The notes under the pieces: model-generated
What the model saw: the letters and a program-made list of their open reading frames with translations, nothing else
Told to the model about the DNA's origin: nothing
The model's database searches: none
Position numbers and translations under genes: made by a program
Shown here: positions 11,217 to 24,600 of the stretch, piece by piece
How the letters are laid out: every line of letters begins with the position of its first letter
How positions within the stretch are numbered: position 1 is the first letter of the stretch
Assembly: GCA_008477525.1 (NCBI GenBank)
Contig: SPDT01000004.1
Span: 3,906,001 to 3,970,000, forward strand
Direction: 5' to 3'
DNA length: 64,000 nucleotides
From: Hypomyces perniciosus
Lineage: Eukaryota > Ascomycota > Sordariomycetes > Hypocreales > Hypocreaceae

Positions 11217-11295
11217 GTGTCAGACCATAAATCCAGCAAAAGTGAAGCTCCACACAATCTGCGTAGATAAGTGACCTTATATACCATATGACACC
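11217..11295. mobile_element. 79-base unmutated insertion inside element 1
   Basis: Relative to the aligned site in element 2 (18433-18462), element 1 has about 79 extra bases between AATAACTAA and AAGCCACTG. The insertion begins GTGTCAGACC and ends ATATGACACC, so its termini are a short inverted repeat GTGTCA/TGACAC. Its composition is normal in the middle of RIP-mutated DNA. The flanking AA or AAG could be a 2-3 base target duplication. It resembles a very small non-autonomous DNA element; its class is unknown. Confidence 0.55.
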
Positions 11296-14200
11296 AAGCC
11301 ACTGCCCCAGCGCCGGCCAGTAACCTAATATAACTAGATACTATATATACCCTACTACCTTGCCTTTAAGTCTCTCGCAAAGAATATATCGCTAAAGGAC
11401 TCTGCTTTTACTGTAAAAAAGCAGGCTATAGTCTTAATAAATACAATAAAAAAAAGCAGTTTAATATATACTAAAGCAATTTATACTAGATATAAAATTA
11501 AAACCGCTAAGTTTAGTTATATTAGCTATACCCTAACCTGGCACTACTTTAAGGCTAATAATAAAATAGCCTAGTAAAGTATAATAATTAAACTTTAATA
11601 GCGCGCTAATACTACCTATAATGCCTAGGTAACCTATAAATCCAGGCCTTAAATAATATACCCTCTTTAAGTATTAATAAAGATAATAATAGTAGCGCTG
11701 CCCTATTAACTTTCAGTCTACCCCAGTTTAGCTAGACTTACCTATTAAGAACCTAGACTTAACTTATAAACTAAAGAAAAAATCAACTTTTACTGAAAGT
11801 TGCAAGTAAAGGTTAACTGTAAATAAAACTGTTATTTTAAAATAGATTTACTGCTATCTTTTTAGTTAAAAACCCTTTAAACTTAAATTAATAGATAGTA
11901 AATCCCTTTAATATAAACTATATTATTCCTCGCGTATAATATTTATATTAATATAAAAGCTTTAATAAACAGTAGCTATATACCTTAAGCTTTTATTAAC
12001 TACGTTTTTATTAAATAATTTAGTATTATTACCTAATAACTGTTATTTACTAGAAATCTTTTACTTATTAATAAAAATATAGCCAATAAAATTTTAAATT
12101 TCTTTATTATATAAACTATAATTAGCTTTTATAAAAAACTCTACCTCTTTTTTATTATAAATATTTTTAATAATATACCTATAATCTTTAGCCTTTTATA
12201 GCTAAGAAAATATAACTTTAATATTAACTAGGAGGAGTTAACTATTACTTTTAAATCCTATTACTATTATAATTATTATCTCCTGAAAAGTATAGCTGGC
12301 CTTATATAGGTCTTAATAGCAGTTAAGATAAAAAATAACTTTGCTAGAGCTAATATAGGGAGTATATATTACCAGTAATTAATAATTAAAAATACCTTAG
12401 ATAAAGTAAAGCCTAATTTAATTAAATAAAAAATTATATTATATTAGTAACTATTAATCGAGAATACTTTAAAAGAAATAGACTATAATTTAATTAAAAA
12501 GGGGGCCTTTAAACTATATATTTTATAAACCTTAATGCTAAACCAAGATTACTATATAACCTGCAAATATAGTAGAACTAATAATAAAGAAATATAAGTA
12601 TAAATGATCTTAAATTAAATATATATAAAGCTATTGCCTGCCTTTATAATTTATAGTTAATAATAAAAAGGGAAACCTTTATTAAAGCTATTGCTATTAC
12701 TTTTTAGTATACTATTTCCGCAAAACTAAATTAAACTTTAAAATTAAAAAGTATACTTAAATATAGTAGATATATAGATAGTAGCAGCTATAAATTTCAT
12801 TACCTTTTATTAATAACTATATATCTGCGCAATAAAAGTAACTTAAAAGGAGATTAACTAAACTATTAAAATTAAAAAACTAATATTTATTACTTTATTA
12901 AAGCTTTTAAATAAGTTTTTTTAATAAATATTTATAGGATAAAGAGACTATATTAAAGTAAAAATAGTATTATTTAAAGAAATATATAACTTTACTAATA
13001 AATGCTATTCTTTAGTATAACTAAAAAAGATTATAGCCGCTAATATTAAGAAATTTATAGCAGGGAAACTTAAGCTTAATAAGCCAGATATCCTAAAAAA
13101 ACTGCTATTTTGGCTATATAATTTATATAACGCCTTCCTATTAAAGACAGTAAATAAACTTCCCCTATAATAGGCCTAGGACTATAAAATGAAAATACTG
13201 CTAGGAAAAGATTTACTATATTAAAAGAATAGGCTATTTTTACTTAATAAACTATAGGTAATAAAAAAATAGTTAGATAATAAGTTAGTAAAAGGATTTA
13301 TCTGTAAATCGCAAATATAATATACTGCTCCCCTCCTTTTAGCTGCAAAACTAGGAGGTAGCGTCTATATCTATTAAGATTACCGAGGGTTAAATAATAT
13401 TACTATTAAAAATTAATACCTATTGCTATTAATCTAGGAAACCCTTAACGCTTTAAGCTATATAAAGGTATATACGAAATTTAATATTATTGCCGCGTTT
13501 AATAACCTTTATATCGCTAAAGGGGATATATAAAAAATAATGTTTATTATAAAGTTTAGCCTTTTTAAGATATTATTTATACCTTTTAGCCTTTATAATG
13601 CGCCTGCTATATTTTAATATTATATTAACTATACTCTCTATAACCTCTTTAACTATATCTATACAGTATACCTTAATAATATTTTTATATATTTATTATA
13701 TTAAAAGGAGTATTAAAAATATATATATAAAATAATAGCCTGCCTTTAAAACACTAGCCTTTAAATTAATATTATTAAATATAAATTTAAAATAATAAAA
13801 ATAAAATACCTTAGCGTAATTATTACTTTAAAGGGACTGGAAATAAATTTTAAAAAAGTTAAAGCTATATTAAACTAGCAATTATTTAAAGGAGTAAAAG
13901 ACTTATAAAAGTTCCTTAGCTTTATAAATTTCTATTACTATTTTATTTAAAGATACTTTAAAATAGCTGTATTACTAAATAAGCTTTTAAAAAAAACTAA
14001 CTATATATTTAAAGAGAGAAATAGCAGGAAGCTTTTAATTTAATTAAATATACCTTTAAATTAACTTAATCTTAGCCCTCTTTAACTATAATAAATAAAT
14101 AGTCCTTAAAACTAATGCCTTTAACTAGGTATTAGGCAGTATTCTATTACAGCATAATAAAGAGGGTATTCTATACTTTATTATATTTTTTTCTGTAAAG

Positions 14201-16455
14201 TATAACGCTTAAGAATACAACTATAAAATCTATAATAAAAAACTCTTAACTATTATTAAAGCAATAGAGGAGTAGCGCTTAAAATTATAAAGCTTATAAG
14301 AGTTTAATATTATTATAAACTATAAAAACTTTAAATATTTTACTTTAAAAAAAGCCTTAAACTAGCAGTAAATTTAATAGTTTAAATTTATCTTTAGCTT
14401 TAACTTTTATATTATTTATTAACCTAGCTTTAAAGCTATAAAGCCTAATGCCTTAAATAGAAAAGCAGAAAACAGGCCTATAAAATCAGACCCCTTTAAT
14501 AACTGAATTAAAAACAGGCAATATATTATTTTCCCGCAGAGTTTTTTTAGCTTTAAAGCTTAAGCGATATTTTAAAAAGAAGTTTTATTAAACATTAAAC
14601 TGTCTATAAAGGCTGCCTTTATAGCTATAATAATACTAGCAGAAAATACATTAATTAATAACTTAATTGCAGCAGTATATAAATAAAATACTATAGTAAA
14701 AGAAATAGTAACTGCACTTTAAGACCTTAATATCCACTAATAGCTAAAATAGCTTTGCAGAGAACTCTAGATTACAATAAATAACTGCCGAGTAATAAAT
14801 AGCAGAATTTACTACTAAAAGCAGCTTTTTATTCCCTTTAATAATAAGCTTTAAATACAAATCCTGTTTAGAAACCACTTAAGCGGCCTAGCCGGATACC
14901 TAGGCAGGTTTAAAACACTAAACCTTATTAGCTAGATATACTAGTAGCTATAGATTTTAAAAGACACTAAAGTATTTATATAAGCCTATAAACTATACGT
15001 TAAAATAAAGGCCTTATAATCTTTACTATAAAGCTTCCTTTAACTATTACTAGTTTTATTCTGTATATAGTTAAATATCTTTATTAACTATATTATATTA
15101 CTGCTTAAATCCTATTAATATAATATTGCCTATAAGTATTTACTAGTAATAGTTTACTGCTTTATAAAAATGCATTATTTTATACCTATTACTTTACTAT
15201 TAATAAAGGAGCTGGCTAATATATTTATTAATAGGATTTACTGCCTTTATAGTATATTTAATAATATTATATTAAACTATAGTATATTGTTTATATTAAA
15301 ATTCTAGGAATAACTTTTAAAGTAATTAAAAGTTATATATAAATAATTATTAGCCTTTTACTTTAAAATTAATAGCTAGACTAAAAGGATTAATATAAGT
15401 ATAAAATAATACCTGTAAGCTTTTATTAACTTTTACTAGGATAATTAAGTTTACTGGCTTTTATTAGCTGAATTTGCTGTAAATAATATAATATTTAAAA
15501 CTACTGCTATATTACTATTTTTCGCTAATTATAGTTTTAACCTTTATTTAAAGATAAAGCCTTTATAGCCTTACCTACTAAACCTCTCTACAGTAAAGAA
15601 AAGAAGGTTTTTTTACACTAATATTATTACTAAATAATTTAAATGTATTATTATATAGCTAAAAGCCTTTATTAAGGCTTTAAGAAAAAGATATAAAGAA
15701 AATGTAAATGCGCGGAAAAAGGTATTACTAGTTTATACTATTAGGCAAGAAGTCTTTATTAATATATAAAATATAAAGACTAACTAGCTAATAAAGAAAC
15801 TAGATAATAAATAGGCAGGGCCTTATATAATAATAAAAGTATACCTATAAGCCTATACTATTAGCCTATTAGAAAGTATAAAGATTTTCCTAGTTTTATA
15901 TAACTCCCTTTTATGATTTAAGACAGCTACTTTACTGTATCTTAGGCAAAAGATAATTAATAAAGTTAAATAAAAAAATATTTAAAGCAGAATACTAGAA
16001 AAGGAAAATAATATAGATAAAGTATAAGAGAAATAAGAGTTTAAAGTGCTTTTAGATTATTATAATAATAATAAATTCTATTACTTTATTAAATAGAAAT
16101 ATTATACTGCTATATAATAATTAACTAAAGACCTATAAAGCTAAAAGAGGGTAATATAAAACTTTTATAGGAGAAACCCAGAAAGGCCGGGCCTACTGCG
16201 ATAAGTATTAAAAGGAATTATAAAAGAGGAAAAGGAGGAAATAGCTAGAAAAAAACTAATGCCTGCAAAGCGCTAACCAAAGACTATACCGCGCTGAAGC
16301 CTACAACTAAACTATACATTACTAACACTAAAAACCGTATAATTCGCCCTATTTACCCTTATATCGGAAGTATTAAGATAGATTACCTAGAATTTCGATT
16401 TATGCGAGCAATATAGCCATTCGCGGCCGAATAGCGTGATAAAGAGGGGGGGTAC

Positions 16456-16624
16456 TGTCACGGCACCGACCGTGACGCGATGTTGACGCCCTGTCACGTG
16501 AGCCCCGGTCACGTGACCAGGCCCTAACGCGTTCCTAGCTATAGCTTTCCGTAGAGCCTCAGGGCTTTCTCGCTCTCTACGGCACAACGATATTTGCCCT
16601 GACCTGCCTTTCCGTGCTATAATA
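16456..16624 (+). repeat. 3' LTR of element 1
   Basis: 169 bases starting TGTCACGGCACCGACCG and ending GTGCTATAATA, preceded by the purine-rich tract plus TAC. It is followed directly by the right target duplication CCCAG. Confidence 0.85.
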
Positions 16625-16629
16625 CCCAG

Positions 16630-17086
16630 TTAATTAACTGCATAAATAGCAGTGCCCTTTAAAAAGGTTGCGGGTTACACTATTAACTTAGCTTAGCTGG
16701 ACTTAAATAATAAGCTAGTATTAGGATAGTATAAAGCTGAAAGTATATTTTATTATCGCTAAACCAGTCATTTACATAGTCTTTATCACTTATAATTCAG
16801 TTACTGGAATATATAAGTTTAATAGGCCTAAAGCTGCAGTATTACTTAAATTATTAATAATATATATCCTTTAGCCAATAAATTATATAATTATATAAGT
16901 AACTAATAGTAGCGCTAATTATTTAGTTACACTAGGCTAATAAAACTTTATTATATTAACCTAGTATTAAATTATATACCACTATTCCATTATAGTTATT
17001 AATATAAATGTTAGCTTTTTATTAGATTAATATATATTTATTCCTAGCTCCTTTAACTATAAATTTATAAAAAGAAATTAAGATAT
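16630..17086. other. AT-rich spacer between the two gypsy elements
   Basis: About 450 bases, continuous with 9598-9839 if element 1 is excised. No coding or repeat structure was recognised. Confidence 0.5.
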
Positions 17087-19264
17087 TGTTACAGTACTAA
17101 CTATAACGTAATATTAACGCCCTATCACGTAAACTCCAGTTATATAACCAGGCCCTAACGCATTCCTAGCTATAGCTTTTTATAAAGCCTTAAAGCTTTC
17201 TTACTCTCTATAGTATAATAATAATAGTTACTTTAACCTGCTATTTTATACTATAATAGTTTATATTATCCTTTAATTTAACTGTATTATTGCAAGGTAT
17301 ATATTTAATTAATTATAAATTCCTTTAAATCCCCTTTTATTCCTAAACTTATAATAATACTGTTATAGCTTAGCCTTTATCCTTTAAACCTTATATTTAT
17401 AAAAAACTCATTATAAGTAAAATAAATATAAATACTTTAAACTTTACTTTATAGCTTAATTTAGCCTAATAGACTATAATTTTAACTATAAAGTTAATAC
17501 TTTTCCCTTTTTTTAAAAACCCTATAAAAATCTAATATTTATAGTAATTATATATATTTAATAAATATAATTATTAAAGATAATAACTTTTATTATTAAT
17601 TTTGCTTTTTTAATTAAATAATAAAAAAAGCCTAATTTCATAAAAAAATAAAAATTAACCTTTAAATAAAAGATTTTAAAATAAATAGTTAAAAACTAAA
17701 ACCTTAGTCTAAATTAAAGTTTAAATTAAAGCTTTAAATATAGCTTTATTATTAAACTTTAACAATAATAATTTATTTTACTACTATTAAATTAAAAACT
17801 TTAAATAATTTAATAATAAATAGAAATATTATTAAATACTAGTAAAAATATATTAATTTATATTTTTAAATTAATATTACTGTTATAAGTAATTAATTCA
17901 TTTTTTTACTTAAATTTAAAGAAATCTTAGATATTATAGGCCTTTTAAAAGAAAATATATATTAACTATAATAAAAAAACTTTACAATTATTATCGAGAA
18001 TTTTACTAACTTTATTTAATAATATTTAAAAAATTAATATAATATTTTTTATTAATTTTAATAGGCAGTATAAAATAATTAACCTATTTTAAAAGGTATT
18101 ATAGTCTTTTAATAACTTATATATTATTAATAAACTCTTTTAAAGTTTTATAGTAAAGTTATTTATATTAAATAGTAAAACTGTTAAATAAATAAATAGG
18201 CTTTAAAAAAAAATTCTTTAAAACTTTATTAATACTATAAAAATTTAAGTAATTAAATTAAATAAATTTAACTTTATTAAATAATATTAACTTTACTAAA
18301 TTATTTATAATAGGCTTTATGAAAGCGCCTACTATAATGCCCTTTATACTATTTAAATGAATTAATATTAATAAAACTATTAACAATAATAATACTAATA
18401 TTAATAGTAAAATTATTAATATTAATAAAATAATTAAACTATTACTTTAATAATAGCTAGTAATTTAATATAGTTAAATACTATATATATTTTATTGCTT
18501 TACCTTTAAATCTTTTATAAAAAATATATTATTAAAGGATATTATTTTTATTATAAAAAAGTAACCTATAGCTTTAATAAATATAATAAAAAAAGCAGTT
18601 TAATATATATTAAAAAGATTTATATTAAATATAAAATTAACATTAAAAGATTAACTATATTAGTTATACTTTAACTTAATAGTATTTTAAAGCTAATAAT
18701 AAGATAGCTTAGTAAAGTATAATAATTAAACCTTAATAGTATATTAAGATTACCTATAATACCTAGTTAACCTATAAATTTAGGCTTTAAATAATATACT
18801 TTTTTTAAATATTAATAAAAATAATAATAATAGCATTACCTTATTAACTTTCCGCTAACTTTAATTTAATTAGCTTTACGTATTAAAAAGCTAGACTTAA
18901 CTTATAAATTAGACAGAAATTTAACCTTTATTAAAAATTGTAAATAAAAGTTAACTGTAAATAAAACTATTATCTTAAAATAAATCTATTATTATTGTTT
19001 AAATAAAAAACCTTTTAAGTTCAAATTTATATATAGTAAATCCCTTGTAATATAAAATATACTATTCTTTATATATAATATTTATATTAATATAAAAGCT
19101 TTAATAAATAATAGCTATATATTTTAAGCTTTTATTAGCTGCGCCTTTATTAAATAATTTAATATTATTACTTAATTACTATTATTTACTAAAAACCTTT
19201 TATTTAATAATAAAAGTATAGCTAATAAAACTTTAAGTTTTTTATTATATAAACTATAATTAAC

Positions 19265-19845
19265 TGTTAAAATAACAAGGTTATACTGAACCTCATTTAA
19301 GTGCAGCTTCTAGGAAGGTGCACCCAACGCAGCAATAAGGAAACGACTGAGAGTCTAGTTGGGTTAACAATGGATAAACAATTGAATTGTAAACGATCTA
19401 ATAGCTAGAAGCTATAGAATATCTAGTGTATATGCGGCTGGTGTAGAAGTGAATTGTATGAACAATAGCTTTGTCTTCTACAATAGTCCTCTGACTAGAT
19501 AATAGGAATGCGGCGGCAGAATTAGGTTCGTGGCCCCGTTCCTATTTTCCGCAAAATTCATTTGTGTGGGAAATCGGCCAAATCGACTCACGGCCATACA
19601 AACAGGAAACCATTTTGGTCAGATTTTTCACAATAGCCATTGTGGCCATTGTATTGAGTCTAGGGTAGGCGGGGTAGCTGGTCCTAGCTCAATTGTTATC
19701 GTTGAAGATAACAGAAATTTCCTGACTTACACCGAAGTTCCTCCGGAACTCGGTCCTAGCGTCGGGCCTAATTCCGGGTCTAGCCAGAATAGGAAGGTTA
19801 CCCAAATACACTAAAATCCTTACTTTTTAGCCCTCCTTTTTAACA
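19265..19845 (+). mobile_element. Solo-LTR-like insertion, 580-base family, copy nested in element 2
   Basis: 581 bases running TGTTAAAATAACAAGG...CTCCTTTTTAACA, so TG..CA ends with an inverted TGTTAAAA terminus. The target duplication is TTAAC (19260-19264 and 19846-19850). Because the ends are T and A, the boundaries can equally be read as GTTAAAA ends with a 7-base duplication ATTAACT. Element 1 gives the empty site. TG..CA with 5 bases favours a solo LTR, possibly copia-type; a short inverted-repeat DNA element is the alternative. It is nearly free of RIP. The 94-codon frame at 19530-19814 is shared with the other copies but resembles no protein. Confidence 0.72.
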
Positions 19846-20731
19846 TTAACTTTTATAAAAAGCTTTACCTTTTCTTTATTATAAATATTTTTAATAATAT
19901 ACCTATAATCCTTAGCCTTTTATAGCTAAGAAAACATTACTTTAATATTAATTAAAAGGAGTTAACTATTATTTTTAAATCCTATTACTATTATAACTAC
20001 TATCTTTTAAAGAGTATAGCTAGCTTTATATAACTTTTAATAATAGTTAAAATAAAAATATCTTTACTAAAGTTAATATAAAGAATATATATTACTAGCA
20101 ATTAATAATTAAAAATACTTTAAATAAATTAAAGCCTAATTTAATTAAATAAAACCTATACTATATTAGTAACTATTAATAAAAATACTTTAAAAGAAAT
20201 AAACTATAATTTAATTAAAAAGGGAGCCTCTAAGATATATATTTTATAAACTTTAATATTAAACTAAAATTACTATATAACCTATAAATATAGTAAAACT
20301 AATAATAAAGAAATATAAATATAAATAATCTTAAACTAAATATATATAAGGCTACTGCCTACTTTTATAATCTATAGCTAATAATAAAAAGGAAAACCTT
20401 TATTAAAGCTATTACTACTACTTTTTAATATATTATTTCTATAAAACTAAACTAAAGCTTAAAATTAAAAAGTATACCTTAATATAGTAAATATATAAAT
20501 AATAGCAGCTATAAACTTTATTACCTTTTATTATTAATTATATATTTATATAATAAAAGTAACTTAAACGAGATTAACTAAGCTATTAAAATTAAAATAT
20601 TAGCGCCTATTACTTTATTAAAACTTTGAAATAATTTTTTTAATAAAGATTTATAAAATAAAGAAACTAGATTAAAATAAAAATAGTATTAGTAAAAGAA
20701 ATATATAACTTTATTAATAAATACTACTCTT

Positions 20732-20957
20732 TGTAACGGGTGTAGCCTAACTGGAAAGCACGCAGTTAGGGCACCTCTGTATTGTCTATCTATAGCTGAA
20801 GGAAGGAAGCTCTATACTAGCTATGTATGCGTTATATAGTTGTGCGTATAGGGTTGTGGCCGAGGTGGTTTCCTAATTAGGTAAGCGGTCTAGTATTGGT
20901 CGTATTTCCGGATTCGGCGTAGTCGTGATTCCGGGAGACATGGCCTAGCCTGTGACA
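20732..20957 (+). mobile_element. Solo-LTR-like insertion, 226-base family, plus-strand copy
   Basis: 226 bases running TGTAACGGGTGTAGCC...TAGCCTGTGACA, with TG..CA ends and perfect target duplication CTCTT (20727-20731 and 20958-20962). It is inserted in element 2. It is essentially unmutated and nearly identical to the inverted copy at 26895-27120; G/A differences were seen in the last 20 bases. Inside is a stretch (GTTGTGGCCGAGGTGG) resembling a tRNA box A, but no convincing box B follows. Confidence 0.78.
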
Positions 20958-23900
20958 CTCTTTAATATAATTAAGAAATCTTATAGCTATTAATATAGAG
21001 AAATTTATAGTAGGGAAATTTAAATTTAATAAACTAAATATTTAAAAAAAAACTATTATTTTAGCTATATAACCTATATAATGCCTTCCTACTCAAAATA
21101 ATAAATTAATTTCCTTTATAATAGGCCTAAAACTATAAAATTAAAATATTACTAGGAAAAAACCCTTTATATTAAAAGAATAGGCTATTTTTATTTAATA
21201 AACTATAAGTAATAAAAAAATAATTAAATAATAACTTAGCGAAAGGATTTATTTATTAATTATAAATATAATACACTACTCCCCTCCTTTTAGCTATAAA
21301 ATTAAAAAGCAGTATTTATATTTATTAAAACTTTTAAAAGTTAAATAATATTACTATTAAAAATTAATACCTATTACTATTAATTTAAGAAACCTTTAAT
21401 GCTTTAAGCTATATAAAACTATATATAAAACTTAATATTATTACTAAACTTAATAACCTCTATATCGCTAAAAAGGATATATCGAAAATAGTATATATTA
21501 TAAGGTTTAGCCTTTTTAAAATATTAATTATACCTTTTTGGCCTATATAATATACTTATTATATTTTAATATTATATTAACTATACTCTATATAACCTCT
21601 TTAACTGTATTTATATAATATACTTTAATAATATCTTTATATATTTATTAAGCTTAAAAGAATATTAAATATATATATATAAAGTAATAGCTTGGCTTTA
21701 AAACGCTAGCCTATAAATTAATATTATTAAATATAAGTTTAAAATAATAAATATAAAATACTTTAACTTAATTATTACTTTAAAAGGATTAGAAATAAAT
21801 TTTAAGAACATTAAGGCTATACTAAATTAATAATTATTTAAAAAAAATAACAGATTTATACAGCTTTTTAATTTTATAACTTTTTATCGCTATTTTATTT
21901 AAATATACTTTAAAATAGCTATACTATTAAATAAACTTTCAAAAGAAATTAACTATATATTTAAAGAGAAAAATAATAAATAGCCTTTAATTTAATTAAA
22001 TATACCTTTAAATTAGCTTTAGTTTTAGCCCTTTTTAATTATAATAAATATATAGTCTTTAAAATTAATGCCTTTAATTAAATATGAAATAGTATTTTAT
22101 TATAATATAATAAAGAAAGTATTCGTTATTTTATTATATTTTTTTATAAAGTATAATACTTAAAAATATAACTATAAAATTTATAATAAAAAACTTTTAG
22201 CTATTATTAAAATAATAAAATAATAGTATTTCAAATTATGAAGCTTATAAAAGTTTAATATTATTATAGAATATAAAAACTTTAAATACTTTACTTTAAT
22301 GAAAGCCTTAAACTAGCAGTAAATTTAATAATTTAAATTCCTATTTAACTTTAATTTCTATATTATTTACTAACCTAGCTTTAAAGCTATAAAGCTTAAT
22401 ATTTTAAATAGAAAAGTTAAAAATAGGCCTGCAAAATTAAACCCCTTTAATAACTAAATTAAAAACAGGCAATATACTATTTTCCTATAAAGGTTTTTTA
22501 GCCTTAAAACTTAAATAATATTTTAAAAAAAGGTTTTATTAAATATAAAGCTATTTATAAAGGCTGCCCCTATAATTCTAATAATATTTATAAAAGACAG
22601 ATTAATTAATAACTTAATTGCAGTAATATATAAATAAATACTATAATAAAAGAAATAATAACTATACTTTAAAACCTTAATATCCGCTAATAATTAAAAT
22701 AACTTTATAAAAAACTTTAAATTATAATAAATAACTATTAAATAATAAAAAGTAAAATTTATTACTAAAAGTAGCTTTTTATTCCCTTTAATAATAAACT
22801 TTATATATAAATTTTATTTAAAAACTATTTAAATAGCCTAGCTAAATATTTAAATAAGTTTAAAACTTTAAACTTTATTAGCAAAATTTACTAATAGCTA
22901 TGAATCTTAAAAGATATTAAAATATTTATATCAGCCTATAAATTATATATTAAAATAAAGGCTTTATAATCTTTACTATAAAGCTTCTTTTAACTATTAT
23001 TAATTTTATTTTATATACAGTTAAATATCTCTATTAATCATATTATACTATTACTTAAATCCTGCTATTATACTACTATTTATAAACATTTATTAATAAT
23101 AGTCTATTACTTTATAAAAATATATTATTTTATACTTATAACTTTACTATTAATAAAAAAGGTAGTTAATATATTTATTAATAAAATTTACTACCTTTAT
23201 AATATATTTAATAATATTATATTAAACTATAATATATAATTTATATTAAAATTTTAAAAATAACTTTTAAAGTAATTAAAAATTATATTAAAATAATTAT
23301 TAGCCTTTTACTTTAAAATTAATAGCTAAATTAAAAAAGTTAATATAAATATAAAATAACATTTAGAAGCTTTTATTAACTTTTATTAAAATAATTAAAT
23401 TTATTAGCTTTTATTAATTAAATTGACTGTAAATAATATAGTATTTAAAACTATTAATATATTATTATTTTTTACTAATTATAGTTTTAACCTTTACTTA
23501 AAGATAAGGCCTTTATAGCCTTGCCCGCTAAACCTTTTTAAAGTAAAGAAAAGAGAGTTTTTTTATATTAATACTATAATTAAATAATTTAAATATATTA
23601 TTATATAGCTAAAAGCCTTTATTAAAGCTTTAAAAATATAACAAAAACATAAATATATAAAGTAAGGCGTTATTAATCTATACTATTAAGCAGAAAGTTT
23701 ATATTAATATATAAAATATAAAGACTAACTAGCTAATAAAAAAGCTAAATAATAAATAAATAAAACTTTATATAATAATAAAAGTATACTTATAAGCCTA
23801 TACTATTGATTTATTAAAAGGCATAAATTCTTTTTTAATTTTATATAACTCCCTTTTATAACTTAAAATAATTATTTTACTGCACTCTAAATAAAAGATA

Positions 23901-24600
23901 ATTAATAAAGTTAAATTAAAGAATATTTAAAGTAAAGTATTAAAAAAAGAATATAATATAAATAGAATATAAGAAACATAAAAGTTTAAAGTGCTTTTGG
24001 ATTATTATAATTATAATAAATTCTATTACTTTATTAAATATAAATATTATACTATTACTTTATTAAATATAAATATTATACTATTATCTCGCAATTAATT
24101 AAAGATTTATAAAATTAAAAAAACGTAATATAAAACTTTTATAAAAGACCCCTAAAAAAACTAAGCCTATTGCAATAAGCATTAAAAGAAATTATAAAAC
24201 AAAAAAGACATGGCTAAAAAGAAACTAATACCTATAAAGTATTAATTAAAACCTATACTGCGCTAAAGTCTATAATTAAATTATATATTATTAATATTAA
24301 AACCTATATCATTTGCCCTATTTACCTTTATATTAGAAATATTAAAATAGATTACCTGGACTTTTAGTTTATATAAATAATATAGCTATTTGCGGCCGAA
24401 TAGCGTAATCAAGAGGGGGGGTACTGTTATAGCATTAACTATAACGCGATGTTAACGCCCGCCCTATTACGTAAACTCTGGTTATATAACCAGGCCTTAA
24501 CGCATTCCTAGCTATAGCTTTCTGTAAAGCTTTAGGGCTTTCTCGCTCTCTACAGTATAACAACAATATTGGCCCTGACCTGCCTTTCTGTACCATAATA

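Larger units (their letters stand above)
9845..16624 (+). mobile_element. Complete but RIP-inactivated gypsy chromovirus (element 1)
   Basis: A structurally complete LTR retrotransposon of 6780 bases with LTRs at 9845-10016 and 16456-16624 and a perfect 5-base target duplication CCCAG at 9840-9844 and 16625-16629. Read through stops on the plus strand it shows, in order: an eroded CCHC zinc knuckle (near 11401-11450, LCFYCKKAGYSLNKYN); a reverse transcriptase active-site region (near 13660-13690, YLNNIF where YLDDIL is expected, two Asp codons changed to Asn); gypsy-type RNase H (about 14110-14285); the integrase core (about 15130-15330); and a chromodomain (about 16030-16190, segment YYFIK.KYY), then the purine-rich tract AAAGAGGGGGGG at 16441-16452. 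No frame is intact. The body is strongly RIP-mutated while the LTRs and adjoining ends are much less so. Confidence 0.85.
17087..24600 (+). mobile_element. RIP-degraded gypsy chromovirus (element 2) with two nested insertions
   Basis: This element is collinear with element 1 over its whole length and differs mainly by C-to-T/G-to-A transitions. The 5' LTR is at 17087-17258 (172 bases, heavily mutated, starting TGTTACAGTACTAACT) and the 3' LTR at 24425-24600 (176 bases, less mutated). Flanking pentamers GATAT and GATCT could be an imperfect target duplication. It is interrupted by solo-LTR-like insertions at 19265-19845 and 20732-20957; the corresponding sites in element 1 (near 12121 and 13015) are uninterrupted. 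It has a purine-rich tract before the 3' LTR (AAGAGGGGGGGTAC near 24411-24424). No frame is intact. Confidence 0.8.

Noticed and set aside
19530..19814. 94/101-codon frame shared by the 580-base elements
   Set aside because: Present only because the elements are homologous; no known domain, and degraded in the 9021 copy.
20840..20957. tRNA-Leu/Ser-like sequence in the 226-base element (GTTGTGGCCGAGGTGG)
   Set aside because: Box A resembles a tRNA, but no proper box B, T arm or matching acceptor stem follows, so no tRNA or SINE call was made.
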